A stretch of DNA of 64,000 bases from Nonomuraea rubra. GTDB lineage: Bacteria > Actinomycetota > Actinomycetes > Streptosporangiales > Streptosporangiaceae. Positions 34,570 to 42,090 of this stretch are shown in pieces. The position numbers and the translations under genes are program-made. The notes beneath the pieces are model-generated. The model was given only the letters and a program-made list of their open reading frames with translations. It made no database searches and was not told the DNA's origin. The DNA is taken from positions 7,795,001 through 7,859,000 of the forward strand of contig NZ_JACHMI010000001.1 in the NCBI RefSeq assembly GCF_014207985.1, read 5' to 3'. How positions within the stretch are numbered: position 1 is the stretch's first letter; the number at the start of each line of letters is the position of its first letter.

Positions 34570-34658
34570 GGTCGGGCTTTTATACCACAGTCTCCTACTT
34601 GATCATCATGCGTCATCATGGCAGGGCACATGATCCACCCCCGAGGAGTCCTGCCCCC

Positions 34659-35519
34659 GTGCGTGAACGCACCCGCGCCCTGCTCGCCCACCGCCACTTC
34701 CAGCGGTTCATCATCGGCGTCATCCTGATCAACGCCGCCACCCTCGGCCTGGAGACCTTCCCCGCCGTCGTCGCGGAGTACGGCACACTCCTGACCGTCG
34801 TCGACCACGTGGCGCTCTACATCTTCACCGCCGAGCTGGCCGCCAAGCTCTACGCCGAGCGGGCCGCCTTCGCCCGCGACCCGTGGAACCTCTTCGACAC
34901 CCTCATCGTCGCCGTCGCCTTCGCCTCCACCAACGGCGGCCTGTCGGTGCTGCGCGCCCTGCGCATCCTGCGCGTGCTGCGGCTGCTGTCGGTGGTGCCG
35001 AGCCTGCGCCGCGTGGTCTCGGCGCTGCTGCGCGCGATGCCGGGGATGAGCTCGATCGTGGTGCTGCTGTCGCTGGTGCTGTACGTGGCCGCCGTCATGG
35101 CCACGAAGTTGTACGGGCAGACCGCGCCCGACCGCTTCGGCAGCCTGCCGACCTCGCTGTTCACGCTCTACCAGACGATGACGGGCGACGACTGGGGCAA
35201 CATCGCCAGGGAGGTGATGAGCCGGCACCCGACGGCGTGGATCTTCTTCACCATCTTCATCCTCGTGTGCACGTTTGTCGTGCTCAACCTCTTCCTGGCG
35301 GTCGTGGTGAGCGCGATGGACGAGGAGAACGCCGAGGAGCGGGCGGCCCTGGAGGACACCTCCGCGCACATCATGGAGGACACCAGGGCCCACACCCAGC
35401 AGATCCTCAACGAGCTGGCCGAGCTGCGCAAGGAGGTCGCCGAGCTGCGCGGCCTGCGCGAGCCGGCCCCCTCCCCCGGTATGAAGAAGGCCCGGGGGAA
35501 GCGGTCACGGTCCGCGTGA
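34659..35519 (+). CDS. Voltage-gated cation channel, bacterial Nav type with DD filter
   Basis: The 286-residue protein is a single-domain, six-helix channel of the NaChBac/NavAb family, working as a tetramer in the membrane. S4 (about residues 97-118) has Arg at every third place (LRALRILRVLRLL). The pore loop reads FTLYQTM then T175-G-D-D-W-G-N181; in NavAb the same place is TLESWSM. The filter Glu is thus Asp177, with a second Asp178 and Asn181, as in NavAb variants engineered for calcium selectivity. S6 (IFFTIFILVCTFVVLNLFLAVVV) is followed by a long C-terminal helix with heptad leucines (ILNELAELRKEVAELRGL), the tetrameric coiled coil of the family. GTG at 34659 follows GAGGAG. A large two-way hairpin overlaps the stop. 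Confidence 0.9.
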   Translation: MRERTRALLAHRHFQRFIIGVILINAATLGLETFPAVVAEYGTLLTVVDHVALYIFTAELAAKLYAERAAFARDPWNLFDTLIVAVAFASTNGGLSVLRALRILRVLRLLSVVPSLRRVVSALLRAMPGMSSIVVLLSLVLYVAAVMATKLYGQTAPDRFGSLPTSLFTLYQTMTGDDWGNIAREVMSRHPTAWIFFTIFILVCTFVVLNLFLAVVVSAMDEENAEERAALEDTSAHIMEDTRAHTQQILNELAELRKEVAELRGLREPAPSPGMKKARGKRSRSA

Positions 35520-35535
35520 TCGCTGCCCCCGGGCC
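35489..35535. terminator. Large two-way hairpin between channel gene and rpsD
   Basis: The outer stem GGCCCGGGGG/CCCCCGGGCC is perfect over 10 bases; an inner stem AGCGGTCAC/GTGATCGCT pairs with one wobble, and the loop is 7 bases. It includes the channel stop codon and ends 15 bases before the rpsD stop, so it can serve both genes. Confidence 0.8.
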
Positions 35536-35549
35536 CGGCCCGGCCGACG

Positions 35550-36170
35550 TTAGCGGGAGTAGAACTCCACCACGAGCTGCTCGTCCACCGGGATGGCGAT
35601 CTGCTCGCGCTGCGGCCGGCTGACCAGCGTGAAGCGCAGCTCCGGCAGCTCGACCGACAGGTACGCGGCCGTGCGGTCGTCGGCGTGGATGCCCTCCGCG
35701 GCAGCCACGAACGGCTGCATCTGGCGCGAGCGCTCCCGCACCGAGATGACCTGGCCCGGCTTGACCAGGTAGCTCGGGATGTCCACCTTGCGGCCGTCCA
35801 CGGCGATGTGCCCGTGGCTGATGTACTGGCGGGCCGCGTAGATCGACGGCGCCAGGCCGGCCCGCAGCACCAGCGAGGCCAGGCGGGTCTCGAGGATCGT
35901 GACCAGCTCGGCGCCGGAGGCGCCCGACTTGCGCACGGCGAGGTCCCAGTAGCGGCGCAGCTGCCGCTCCGACACGTCGTAGTACCAGCGCAGCTTCTGC
36001 TTCTCCATCAGACGCAGGCCGTAGTCGCCGGTGTTGCGGCGGTTCGTCTTGCGGCCGTGCTCGCCCGGCGGGTAGGGGCGCTGTTCGAAGTAGCGGACGG
36101 CTTTCCTGGTCAGCGGGACGCCCGCGCGACGCGACAGTCGCACCTTCGGGCCGGTGTAGCGCACGTTCAC
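35550..36170 (-). CDS. rpsD: 30S ribosomal protein S4
   Basis: A full-length S4 (206 residues), which binds 16S rRNA early in small-subunit assembly and helps decoding accuracy. The N-terminal part [21 protein letters not shown] has no Cys, so it is the zinc-free C- form; other S4 proteins place four Cys there. The S4 RNA-binding domain is visible in [25 protein letters not shown]. The gene stands alone instead of being in an rpsM-rpsK-rpsD-rpoA operon, as is known for Streptomyces. Just upstream of its start is a strong iron box (36196-36214) shared with the divergent DUF2470 gene. If this is a second S4 copy, iron-controlled expression would be meaningful; whether another copy exists cannot be seen from here. 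Confidence 0.96.
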   Translation of the reverse strand: MNVRYTGPKVRLSRRAGVPLTRKAVRYFEQRPYPPGEHGRKTNRRNTGDYGLRLMEKQKLRWYYDVSERQLRRYWDLAVRKSGASGAELVTILETRLASLVLRAGLAPSIYAARQYISHGHIAVDGRKVDIPSYLVKPGQVISVRERSRQMQPFVAAAEGIHADDRTAAYLSVELPELRFTLVSRPQREQIAIPVDEQLVVEFYSR

Positions 36171-36195
36171 CTCGATGTGATTAGGTAATCCTTAC

Positions 36196-36214
36196 TTAGG
36201 CAAGCCTAACCTAC
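36196..36214. promoter_or_regulatory. DtxR/IdeR-type iron box between rpsD and a DUF2470 gene
   Basis: On the minus strand GTAGGTTAGGCTTGCCTAA matches 16 of 19 positions of the consensus. It lies 26 bases before the S4 start at 36170 and 23 bases before the ATG at 36237. It is better than the box at 9002. Confidence 0.88.
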
Positions 36215-36236
36215 CACTTTTGCTCAAGGAGGCGCC

Positions 36237-36938
36237 ATGCTGCCGATCCCCGAACGGGTCCGCACCCTCGCCGCGACGGCCGACGTCGCCAAGCTCTCCG
36301 TTGACGGCGCCCCCTCCCCCGCGCGCGGCGGCGTGGACGAGCGCGGCCGCCCCATCCTGCTCGTCCGGCCCGGCGAGACCCTGCACGGGCTGCGCGCGGA
36401 CGCGGTCGTCGCGGTGAACCTGACGGCGATGCGGCAACTGGGCACCGTCACCCACCCGCGCGGGCTGATCGAGGTGCAGGGCTGGGCGGAGGCCGTACCG
36501 GAGGCCGAGGCGCGCTCGGCGGCCGTGGCGGTGGCCGAGCACACCGCGGACGAGGCCCTGTTCGACGCGCTGGAGCGCTTCGGGCAGCCCGACGCGCCCC
36601 GGTTGCTGCGGCTGGACGTGGGGCAGGTGGTCTACCTGACCGGGCAGGAGTCGGGCGTGCTGGACGCCGACGACTACCTGGGGGCGGCACCCGATCCGCT
36701 CACCGAGACGGCGGAGCGGGTGCTCGCCCACGTCAACTCCTCCCACCGGGCCCAGCTCACCGCCGGGGTCACCCAGCAGCTCGGGGAGCCCGCCGCGGAC
36801 GTGTGGCTGTGGGAGCTGGACCGGTTCGGGGCCACGGTGCGGGTGGACGAGTCGCTGGTGCGCTTCCCCTGGCCCACGCCCGCGCGTTCCGGCCTGTGCC
36901 TGGAGACGGCACTGCGAGGGCTGCTGTGCACCTGCTGA
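36237..36938 (+). CDS. DUF2470 domain protein (iron-regulated)
   Basis: The 233-residue protein has a split FMN-binding barrel like N-terminal part (PERVRTLAATADVAKLSVDGA) and a C-terminal DUF2470 domain (TETAERVLAHVNSSHRAQL, then VWLWELDRFGATVRV). DUF2470 occurs in heme-utilisation and pyridoxamine-oxidase-like proteins such as HugZ, so heme or iron handling is a fair guess. ATG at 36237 lies behind an AAGGAGG ribosome site (36226-36232). The iron box just upstream predicts expression when iron is scarce. The last residues are LLCTC, with two Cys at the end, perhaps metal ligands. I cannot assign an activity. Confidence 0.82.
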   Translation: MLPIPERVRTLAATADVAKLSVDGAPSPARGGVDERGRPILLVRPGETLHGLRADAVVAVNLTAMRQLGTVTHPRGLIEVQGWAEAVPEAEARSAAVAVAEHTADEALFDALERFGQPDAPRLLRLDVGQVVYLTGQESGVLDADDYLGAAPDPLTETAERVLAHVNSSHRAQLTAGVTQQLGEPAADVWLWELDRFGATVRVDESLVRFPWPTPARSGLCLETALRGLLCTC

Positions 36939-36982
36939 CACGCCGCTGTGGAGCGAGCTGACAGCGCGGTTGATCACATTTC

Positions 36983-37010
36983 GTCCGGCAAATTCCGTCT
37001 TCTGCCGGAC
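36983..37010. promoter_or_regulatory. Inverted repeat before the 37042 gene
   Basis: GTCCGGCA and TGCCGGAC form perfect 8-base arms around 12 bases. It lies 44 bases after the DUF2470 stop and 31 bases before the GTG at 37042, so it may be a terminator stem or an operator. A second, smaller repeat (CGCTGT...ACAGCG) sits at 36944-36966. Confidence 0.4.
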
Positions 37011-37041
37011 GCGGGCGCCGCAGTCCCTACGATCTCTGACC

Positions 37042-37590
37042 GTGAGTGAGGCACGACGGAAGACCGGCGCGGCGGAGCCCGCCGACCCCAGCGGGCGGCG
37101 CAGGCGGATGGTGACGATCATCGGCGTCCTGTGCGGGACGTTGCTGCTCGCCTGCACGGTGGTCTTCATCGGCGGCGCGTTCAACGGCAGCCGGGTCGAC
37201 GCGGGCGGCCCGGAGCCCGCCCCCGGGTCGCGTTCCGCATCCGGCCCCGAAACCGACACCGGCACCGACACCGACACCGGCACCGACGAGGAACCGGAGC
37301 CCGAGCCGGAGCAGTCGCCTGGGCCGATCAGCGCCCGGCCCCTCGCCACGACCGCGCCGGCGGTGCGCAGCTCCACGCCGGCGCCCGTCCGCACCAGGAC
37401 CAGGACGGCCGCGCCGTCGCCGGCGAGCAGCGTCACCCGCTCGCGCACCCCCGTCCCGAGCCGGTCCGCGACGCCCACCGCCACGCGCCCGGCGACCACC
37501 GCGCCCGCCTCCCCGGCACCCACCACGACCGGCCGCACGCCCCCAGGCCACACGAGGAATCCGCACAAGACGCGAGGCCCGAAGGGGTGA
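37042..37590 (+). CDS. Single-helix protein with Thr/Pro/Ser-rich outside tail, unknown
   Basis: I do not recognise this 182-residue protein. A basic cytoplasmic head (about 22 residues, VSEARRKTGA...GRRRRM) leads into one membrane helix (about 23-45, TIIGVLCGTLLLACTVVFIGG). The outside part is low-complexity: a TDTGTDTDTGTDEEPEPEPE repeat is followed by a Ser/Thr/Pro/Arg-rich stretch of about 100 residues, possibly O-glycosylated, ending in a basic HKTRGPKG. GTG at 37042 is the start closest to the head, but the ribosome site is weak. It runs convergent to the multicopper oxidase gene 13 bases away. Such tails often span the cell wall. Confidence 0.6.
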   Translation: MSEARRKTGAAEPADPSGRRRRMVTIIGVLCGTLLLACTVVFIGGAFNGSRVDAGGPEPAPGSRSASGPETDTGTDTDTGTDEEPEPEPEQSPGPISARPLATTAPAVRSSTPAPVRTRTRTAAPSPASSVTRSRTPVPSRSATPTATRPATTAPASPAPTTTGRTPPGHTRNPHKTRGPKG

Positions 37591-37603
37591 GCCGCACGGC
37601 CCG

Positions 37604-39064
37604 TCAGTGCGACAGGTGAGCGGTGGCGATCGTGCGCGACACCTGGCTCTCGGTGCCAGGCTCGACGATCACGAACTGGCCCATCATGCCGGAGTCCTCG
37701 TGCCGCAGGATGTGGCAGTGGTACATGTACGGCGTGGCCGGGTCCGTGAAGCCGCCGAACCGCACCGCGAGCCGCACGGTGCTCTTCGGCGGCACGTAGA
37801 CGGTGTCCTTGTGGCCGCTCGCGTACGCCGCCGGCTTCTCCCCGTCCACGTCGAGCACCTGGAACGCCACCTCGTGGATGTGGAAGTTGTGGGCGTACAC
37901 GGTGTTCTCGATCTCCCAGATCTCGGTGGCGCCGGCCGGGACCACCTCGTCGATCCTGGACAGGTCCATCTCCTTGCCGTTGATGGCGTCGTGCCCGTTC
38001 AGGCGGAACCGGCGGACCCTGGCGTTCGCGGGGACGGCGATCGTCTCCGGCGCGGCCAGGCGGGCCGGCAGGCCGGGCGAGGGGGTGAGCCGCTCCGCCG
38101 CGACCAGCTTCAGCAGGTCGAAGTCGCCCTCGTCGAGGTCGTCGCCGCCTGAGACCGTGCGCAGGAACACCTGCTCGCCGGGCGCGAACGCGACCACGAC
38201 CTCCGCGCGCTCCCCCGGTGAGAGCGAGACCCGCTCCACCTCGACCGGCGCGGGCAGCAGGCCGGCGTCGCCGCCGACGACGTGGAACCGGCGCCCGTCG
38301 GCGAACGTGAGGTGGTACCTGCGGGCGTTCGAGCCGTTGAGCACCCGGAAGCGCACCCGCTCGGCGCGCACGTTCATCAACGGCGCGTGCACGCCGTTGA
38401 CCAGCACGTGATCGCCGAGGAGGCCGAAGGTGCCGCTCAGCACGTCGCCGGCCGGCGAGCCGTCCTCGGCGAACTCCTTGTCCTGAAGGATGAGGGGCAC
38501 GTCGTCGATCCCGTACGCCGAGGGCAGGCCCGGCGTGTCCCCGTCGTCGACGATGAACAGGCCGGCCAGGCCGCGGTAGACGTGCCTGGCCGTCTGGCCG
38601 TGCGGGTGCGGGTGGTACCAGGACGTGGCGGCGGGCTGGTCGATCGTCCAGTGCGGGCTCCACGTGCCGCCCGGCTCGATCAGCTGGTGCGGGCCGCCGT
38701 CCATCTTCGCGGGCAGCCGCATGCCGTGCCAGTGCACGGTGCTCGCCTCGGCCAGCCGGTTGGTGACCGTCATGCGCACCCGGTCGCCGCGGGCCGCCCG
38801 GATCGTGGGGCCGAGGTACGGGCCGTTGAACCCCCAGGTCTCGACCGGCCTGCCCGGCAGGAGCTCGCTGCGGCCCCGCTGCATCGTCAGGGCGAAGTGC
38901 CGCGTCCCGTTCCGGTCCACCTCGGGTTTCAGGAGCGGTGGCACCCGCAGCTCCGTACGGAAGGCGGCCGGATCGGCCGTTGCGGGCCGCTCGCCCGGAC
39001 CGCAGGCGGTGGTGGAGGCCAGGCCGGAGAGCGCGGCGATGGCGAGGAACTGTCGACGGTTCAT
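37604..39064 (-). CDS. Multicopper oxidase (Tat-exported)
   Basis: A 486-residue multicopper oxidase of the laccase/CueO/FtsP type. The N-terminus has a twin-arginine pattern (NRRQFLAIAALSGLA) and a Cys at residue 21 after TTA that could take a lipid, though the lipobox is weak. All four copper motifs are present: HWHGM, HPHPHG, HNFHIH and HCHILRHEDSGM, the last holding the type 1 copper ligands with Met as axial ligand. The enzyme couples one-electron oxidation of a substrate (phenols, Cu(I) or others) to reduction of oxygen to water, outside the membrane. ATG at 39064 follows GGGGATC. It may work with the copper protein at 15585, but the two are 22 kb apart, and no metal regulator is adjacent. 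Confidence 0.95.
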   Translation of the reverse strand: MNRRQFLAIAALSGLASTTACGPGERPATADPAAFRTELRVPPLLKPEVDRNGTRHFALTMQRGRSELLPGRPVETWGFNGPYLGPTIRAARGDRVRMTVTNRLAEASTVHWHGMRLPAKMDGGPHQLIEPGGTWSPHWTIDQPAATSWYHPHPHGQTARHVYRGLAGLFIVDDGDTPGLPSAYGIDDVPLILQDKEFAEDGSPAGDVLSGTFGLLGDHVLVNGVHAPLMNVRAERVRFRVLNGSNARRYHLTFADGRRFHVVGGDAGLLPAPVEVERVSLSPGERAEVVVAFAPGEQVFLRTVSGGDDLDEGDFDLLKLVAAERLTPSPGLPARLAAPETIAVPANARVRRFRLNGHDAINGKEMDLSRIDEVVPAGATEIWEIENTVYAHNFHIHEVAFQVLDVDGEKPAAYASGHKDTVYVPPKSTVRLAVRFGGFTDPATPYMYHCHILRHEDSGMMGQFVIVEPGTESQVSRTIATAHLSH

Positions 39065-39142
39065 GATCCCCGGATGATCTTTCGTGTGGGTGTGGCGGAC
39101 CCACTGTGCGGCACCGGCGGCTCCCCGGCACAGTCGCCGGGC

Positions 39143-41083
39143 TCACCTCGTGATCGTGAGATCCTCATGATCGACCGGGGCGCGGGCGAGCAGCTCGAAG
39201 CGGTCGCCGGTCCGGGTGGTGGCCAGCTCGCCGCCGATGGCGGCCACGCGGGCGCGCAGGTTCCGCAGGCCCGAGCCGTACGCCGGCTCCTGCCCGTCCG
39301 AGGCCCCGTCGTTGGTCACACGAAGCCGTACCTCCTGGCTCGCCGTGGCCCCGTCGTTGGTGACGCGGAGCCGTACCTGGCCGTCCGCCACGGCGAGCTC
39401 GATGGTGCACTCGGCCGGGGTGCCGTGTTTGAGCACGTTCGTGACCGCCTCGCGCAACACCACCGCGAGCACCGGCCCTGCCGTCCCGGTCACGGGTGCC
39501 GCGTCGATGCGTACCCGCACGCCCGCCTGCTCCAGCACGGCCCCGGCGGAGCCGATCTCCGCCTCCAGGGACAGGGGCAGGCCGGGAGCGTTCAGCCGCA
39601 CGCTGTCCGAGAGTGCCGCGCGCGCCGCTCCGGCCAGGCGTTCGAGCTGCGCGTCCGCATCGGTGCGTTGCCGTCCGGACCGGCCGCCTGCCTGGCCGGG
39701 ATCGGTGCCGAGCAGCCGCAGCGCCAGCTCCGCGTGCAGGACGATCGTGGTGAGGCCCCGGCCGAGCAGGTCGTGGACGTCCCTGCCCACCTTGAGCCGT
39801 TCGCGCAGGGCCGCCACCTCGACGAGCTCGGCCCGGGTGCGGCTGAGCTCGCCGACGAGCTCCACCAGCCGGGTGAGGCCGTACACCGCCAGGGCGGTGT
39901 TCAGGACGCTGAAGAACGGATAGAGAGCAGCCACCGGTCCCAGGGAGAGCGCCTCCTCGGCCGCCGCGACGCCGCTCATCACCACGCAGAGCGGCCACGC
40001 CACCCGCCACGGCAGGTACAGCAGGAGAACCCCCGCGAAGAACCCCGAAGCGAGCAGCCCCGAGCCCTCGCCCAGTGCCAGCGGCGCGTAGATGGCGAGC
40101 GCGTGCGCGGTCAGGGTCCAGGCCAGCGTCCTGCGCCGGACGCCCGACCGCAGCGCGGCCAGATGCCAGAACTGCAGGGCGAACGTCAACGGGAAGAGCA
40201 CCAGGTAGCCGGCGTGCGTGAAGCCGGGGCCGCGCTCCGCGTCCGCGACGAAGTAGAAGACCGCCTGCCCGATGAACAGCACGTGGGTGATGAGGAGGAT
40301 CGGCGTGGCCAGGCGCAGGAGGCGGCCGTCGTCCTCGCGGGGCGGGACCTCGATCGTCTCGTCGGCGGGCGGCAGGGACCGTACCCGGCCCAGCGCCTCC
40401 CGCGCGAGGGTCACCGCCGTCCCCACCGCCGCTCGCACCGCCGCCGCGTCGCCCCTGCTGGACGCCTCCCGCGCCTCCCGGGTGAGGCGGTCGACGGCGG
40501 CGACGTTCCGTACGACGAGGTCGTGGATCCGCCCCCACAGCCGCAGCCGCTCGACCGCCCCCGCCCTGGCGGCCAGCTCGGACCGTTCCCGGCTCACCTG
40601 GTCCAGCAGGACGGCGAGGCTGCTGATGCCGTACAGCATCAGGCCGACGTTGATCGGGGCGATGATCGCGTAGTAGACCAGGTACGGGAGGCGGTCGTGG
40701 GCGAGCGCGACGGCGCACTCCAGGGCCGCGACCAGGCCGAGGATCAGCCACGCGGGAGGGCCGCTCACCACGAGCAGGGCCGAGGCCGCGACGAACCCCG
40801 AACCGCCCACCTCCCAGCTCTCGGGGTCGGCGAGCAGCGGGAGGTAGTTCACCGCGGCCTGCACGGGGAGGAGCGCGAGGGACAGCCGCCTGCGGCCCGG
40901 CAGCGAGATCGGAATCTGGAGCGCGGCGACCACGGCCACGCAGGCCACGGTCAGCGGGTCGAACTCCTGCACGGTGAAGTAGAAGCTCACCCGCAGGAGG
41001 CCGGTCACGGCGATGAACGCGAGCACCAGACGGACCGGGCTCAGCTCGCCTGGGCGAGCCGCGCCGAGCGAGCTCAGCGCCAT
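39143..41083 (-). CDS. NarL-type sensor histidine kinase with duplicated transmitter
   Basis: The 646-residue protein contains two unequal copies of a sensor-plus-dimerisation unit. Each begins with membrane helices and ends in a HisKA_3-like helix: GRIHDLVVRNVAAVDRL with His187 in the first, and GRDVHDLLGRGLTTIVLH with His437 in the second. Only the second is followed by an ATP-binding domain, with N-box EAVTNVLKHG and G-box GSGL. A 45-base tandem duplication (39303-39378) doubles the VRLRVTNDG segment within the ATP-binding part. ATG at 41083 is used; the ribosome site is weak and the region upstream is a repeat array. The cognate regulator is encoded at 41384, so the pair forms an operon. 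It may act as a built-in dimer with one inactive half. Confidence 0.85.
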   Translation of the reverse strand: MALSSLGAARPGELSPVRLVLAFIAVTGLLRVSFYFTVQEFDPLTVACVAVVAALQIPISLPGRRRLSLALLPVQAAVNYLPLLADPESWEVGGSGFVAASALLVVSGPPAWLILGLVAALECAVALAHDRLPYLVYYAIIAPINVGLMLYGISSLAVLLDQVSRERSELAARAGAVERLRLWGRIHDLVVRNVAAVDRLTREAREASSRGDAAAVRAAVGTAVTLAREALGRVRSLPPADETIEVPPREDDGRLLRLATPILLITHVLFIGQAVFYFVADAERGPGFTHAGYLVLFPLTFALQFWHLAALRSGVRRRTLAWTLTAHALAIYAPLALGEGSGLLASGFFAGVLLLYLPWRVAWPLCVVMSGVAAAEEALSLGPVAALYPFFSVLNTALAVYGLTRLVELVGELSRTRAELVEVAALRERLKVGRDVHDLLGRGLTTIVLHAELALRLLGTDPGQAGGRSGRQRTDADAQLERLAGAARAALSDSVRLNAPGLPLSLEAEIGSAGAVLEQAGVRVRIDAAPVTGTAGPVLAVVLREAVTNVLKHGTPAECTIELAVADGQVRLRVTNDGATASQEVRLRVTNDGASDGQEPAYGSGLRNLRARVAAIGGELATTRTGDRFELLARAPVDHEDLTITR

Positions 41084-41393
41084 CCGGCGTCCTGGGGGCT
41101 GGGCGGGCTCAGCGCCATCCGCCGTTCTGAGCCGGACGAACCCGCCACCATCCGCCATTCTGAGCCGGACGAATCCGGCGCCATCCGTCGCCCTGAGCCG
41201 GACGAACCAGGGGCGCTGCGCTGGGCGGACCCAGAGCCACCACGCGGTGCCATGAGCTGGACCGGCTCATCGCCACCACCGCCCGGAATCCTGAGCTGGG
41301 CCAGTCCAGGGCCACCACCCGGGATCCCAAGCTGGACGTCGGGCTCAGAGCCACCACCCGGAATCCCGAGCTGGACGTCGGGCTCAGAGCCAC
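41080..41393. repeat. Degenerate repeat array between a response regulator and its kinase
   Basis: The 300-base gap holds two families of direct repeats. One has a 39-base period (36 in one step), marked by GCTGGACGTC or a variant at 41370, 41331, 41295 and 41256. The other has a 33-base period (35 for the last), marked by CCATCCG at 41181, 41148, 41115 and 41080. The right end of the array includes the last codons and stop of the response regulator, and the left end includes the first codons of the kinase. Open minus-strand frames cross it, but their composition and repeats make a real protein unlikely. Confidence 0.85.
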
Positions 41394-41989
41394 CCGGCGT
41401 CCTGGGCGATCCGCACGGCGTGCAGCCGGTTGCGGGCGTGCAGCGTGGTGACGATCTGGGTGAGGTAGTTGCGGATGGTGCCCGCGGACAGGAACAGGGC
41501 CTGCGCGATCTGCTCCACGTCCTCACCTTCGGCGAACCGCCTGAGCACCTCCAGCTCGCGCGGCTTGAGCGGGCTCTCGACCGCCTCCAGCGCCGCCACG
41601 GCGAGCTGCGGATCGACCACCCGCTCCCCCGCCGCGACCCTCCTGATCGCGTCGGCGAGCTGACCGGGCGGGGCGTCCTTCACCATGAACCCGGCCGCCT
41701 GCGCCGCGAACGCCCTGCGCACGTTGCCGGGCCGGCCGTAACCGGTCACGATCAGCACCCGGCAGCCAGGTAACCGCCTGCGCAGCTCGGCCGCGGCAGT
41801 GAGCCCGTCGACGCCGGGCAGCTCGACGTCGAGCACCGCCACGTCGGGCTCGTGTTCCAGCGCCTTGGGGACGATCTCGTCACCGGTCGCCGCCTCGGCG
41901 ACGACCTTGATGTCGGGTTCGAGGTCGAGCAGCGCGACCAGCGCGCCGCGGACGAGGTGCATGTCCTCGGCGAGCAGAACCCGGATCAT
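41384..41989 (-). CDS. NarL/DesR-type response regulator
   Basis: A 201-residue LuxR-type response regulator. The receiver domain has the acidic pair E8-D9, phosphoacceptor Asp54 (VAVLDVELPG), and the conserved Lys in FMVKDAPP. The DNA-binding domain has LKPRELEVLRRFAEGEDVEQIAQALFLSAGTIRNYLTQIVTTLHARNRLHAV in outline (given here only as the LuxR helix-turn-helix at about residues 138-195). It is the partner of the kinase encoded next. The two are separated by a 300-base repeat array, so they are not tightly coupled. ATG at 41989 is used. Target genes are unknown; DesR-like regulators often answer membrane fluidity or envelope signals. Confidence 0.92.
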   Translation of the reverse strand: MIRVLLAEDMHLVRGALVALLDLEPDIKVVAEAATGDEIVPKALEHEPDVAVLDVELPGVDGLTAAAELRRRLPGCRVLIVTGYGRPGNVRRAFAAQAAGFMVKDAPPGQLADAIRRVAAGERVVDPQLAVAALEAVESPLKPRELEVLRRFAEGEDVEQIAQALFLSAGTIRNYLTQIVTTLHARNRLHAVRIAQDAGWL

Positions 41990-42036
41990 TCCTCGCTCCT
42001 AGCCTCAAGGCCCTACTTTCGCCCCATTTCTACCAT

Positions 42037-42078
42037 CTCGTGAGATCTTCATTGTGGATCATGAAAGATTCACGCGAG
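42037..42078 (-). terminator. Imperfect hairpin after the TetR gene
   Basis: Left CTCGTGAGATCTT pairs with right AAGATTCACGCGAG with two bulges around a 15-base loop. It lies 13 bases past the TetR stop and upstream of the response regulator start, so it may end TetR transcription or act in the response regulator leader. Confidence 0.4.
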
Positions 42079-42090
42079 GGGCGGCCCGCC

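Noticed and set aside
34599..34658. Upstream ATG start for the channel gene
   Set aside because: It would add 20 proline- and arginine-rich residues with no ribosome site; GTG at 34659 follows GAGGAG and gives the usual start before S1.
41109..41393. A 94-residue minus-strand frame starting at the response-regulator stop
   Set aside because: It is made only of the repeat array, with no conserved domain, no ribosome site and no membrane or signal feature.
41080..41393. CRISPR array
   Set aside because: Repeats are degenerate, in two families, adjoin each other without unique spacers, and no cas gene is nearby.
38282..41773. A plus-strand open frame of about 1160 codons across the multicopper oxidase and kinase genes
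   Set aside because: It is antisense to two real genes and rich in Arg, Gly, Val and His without domain features.
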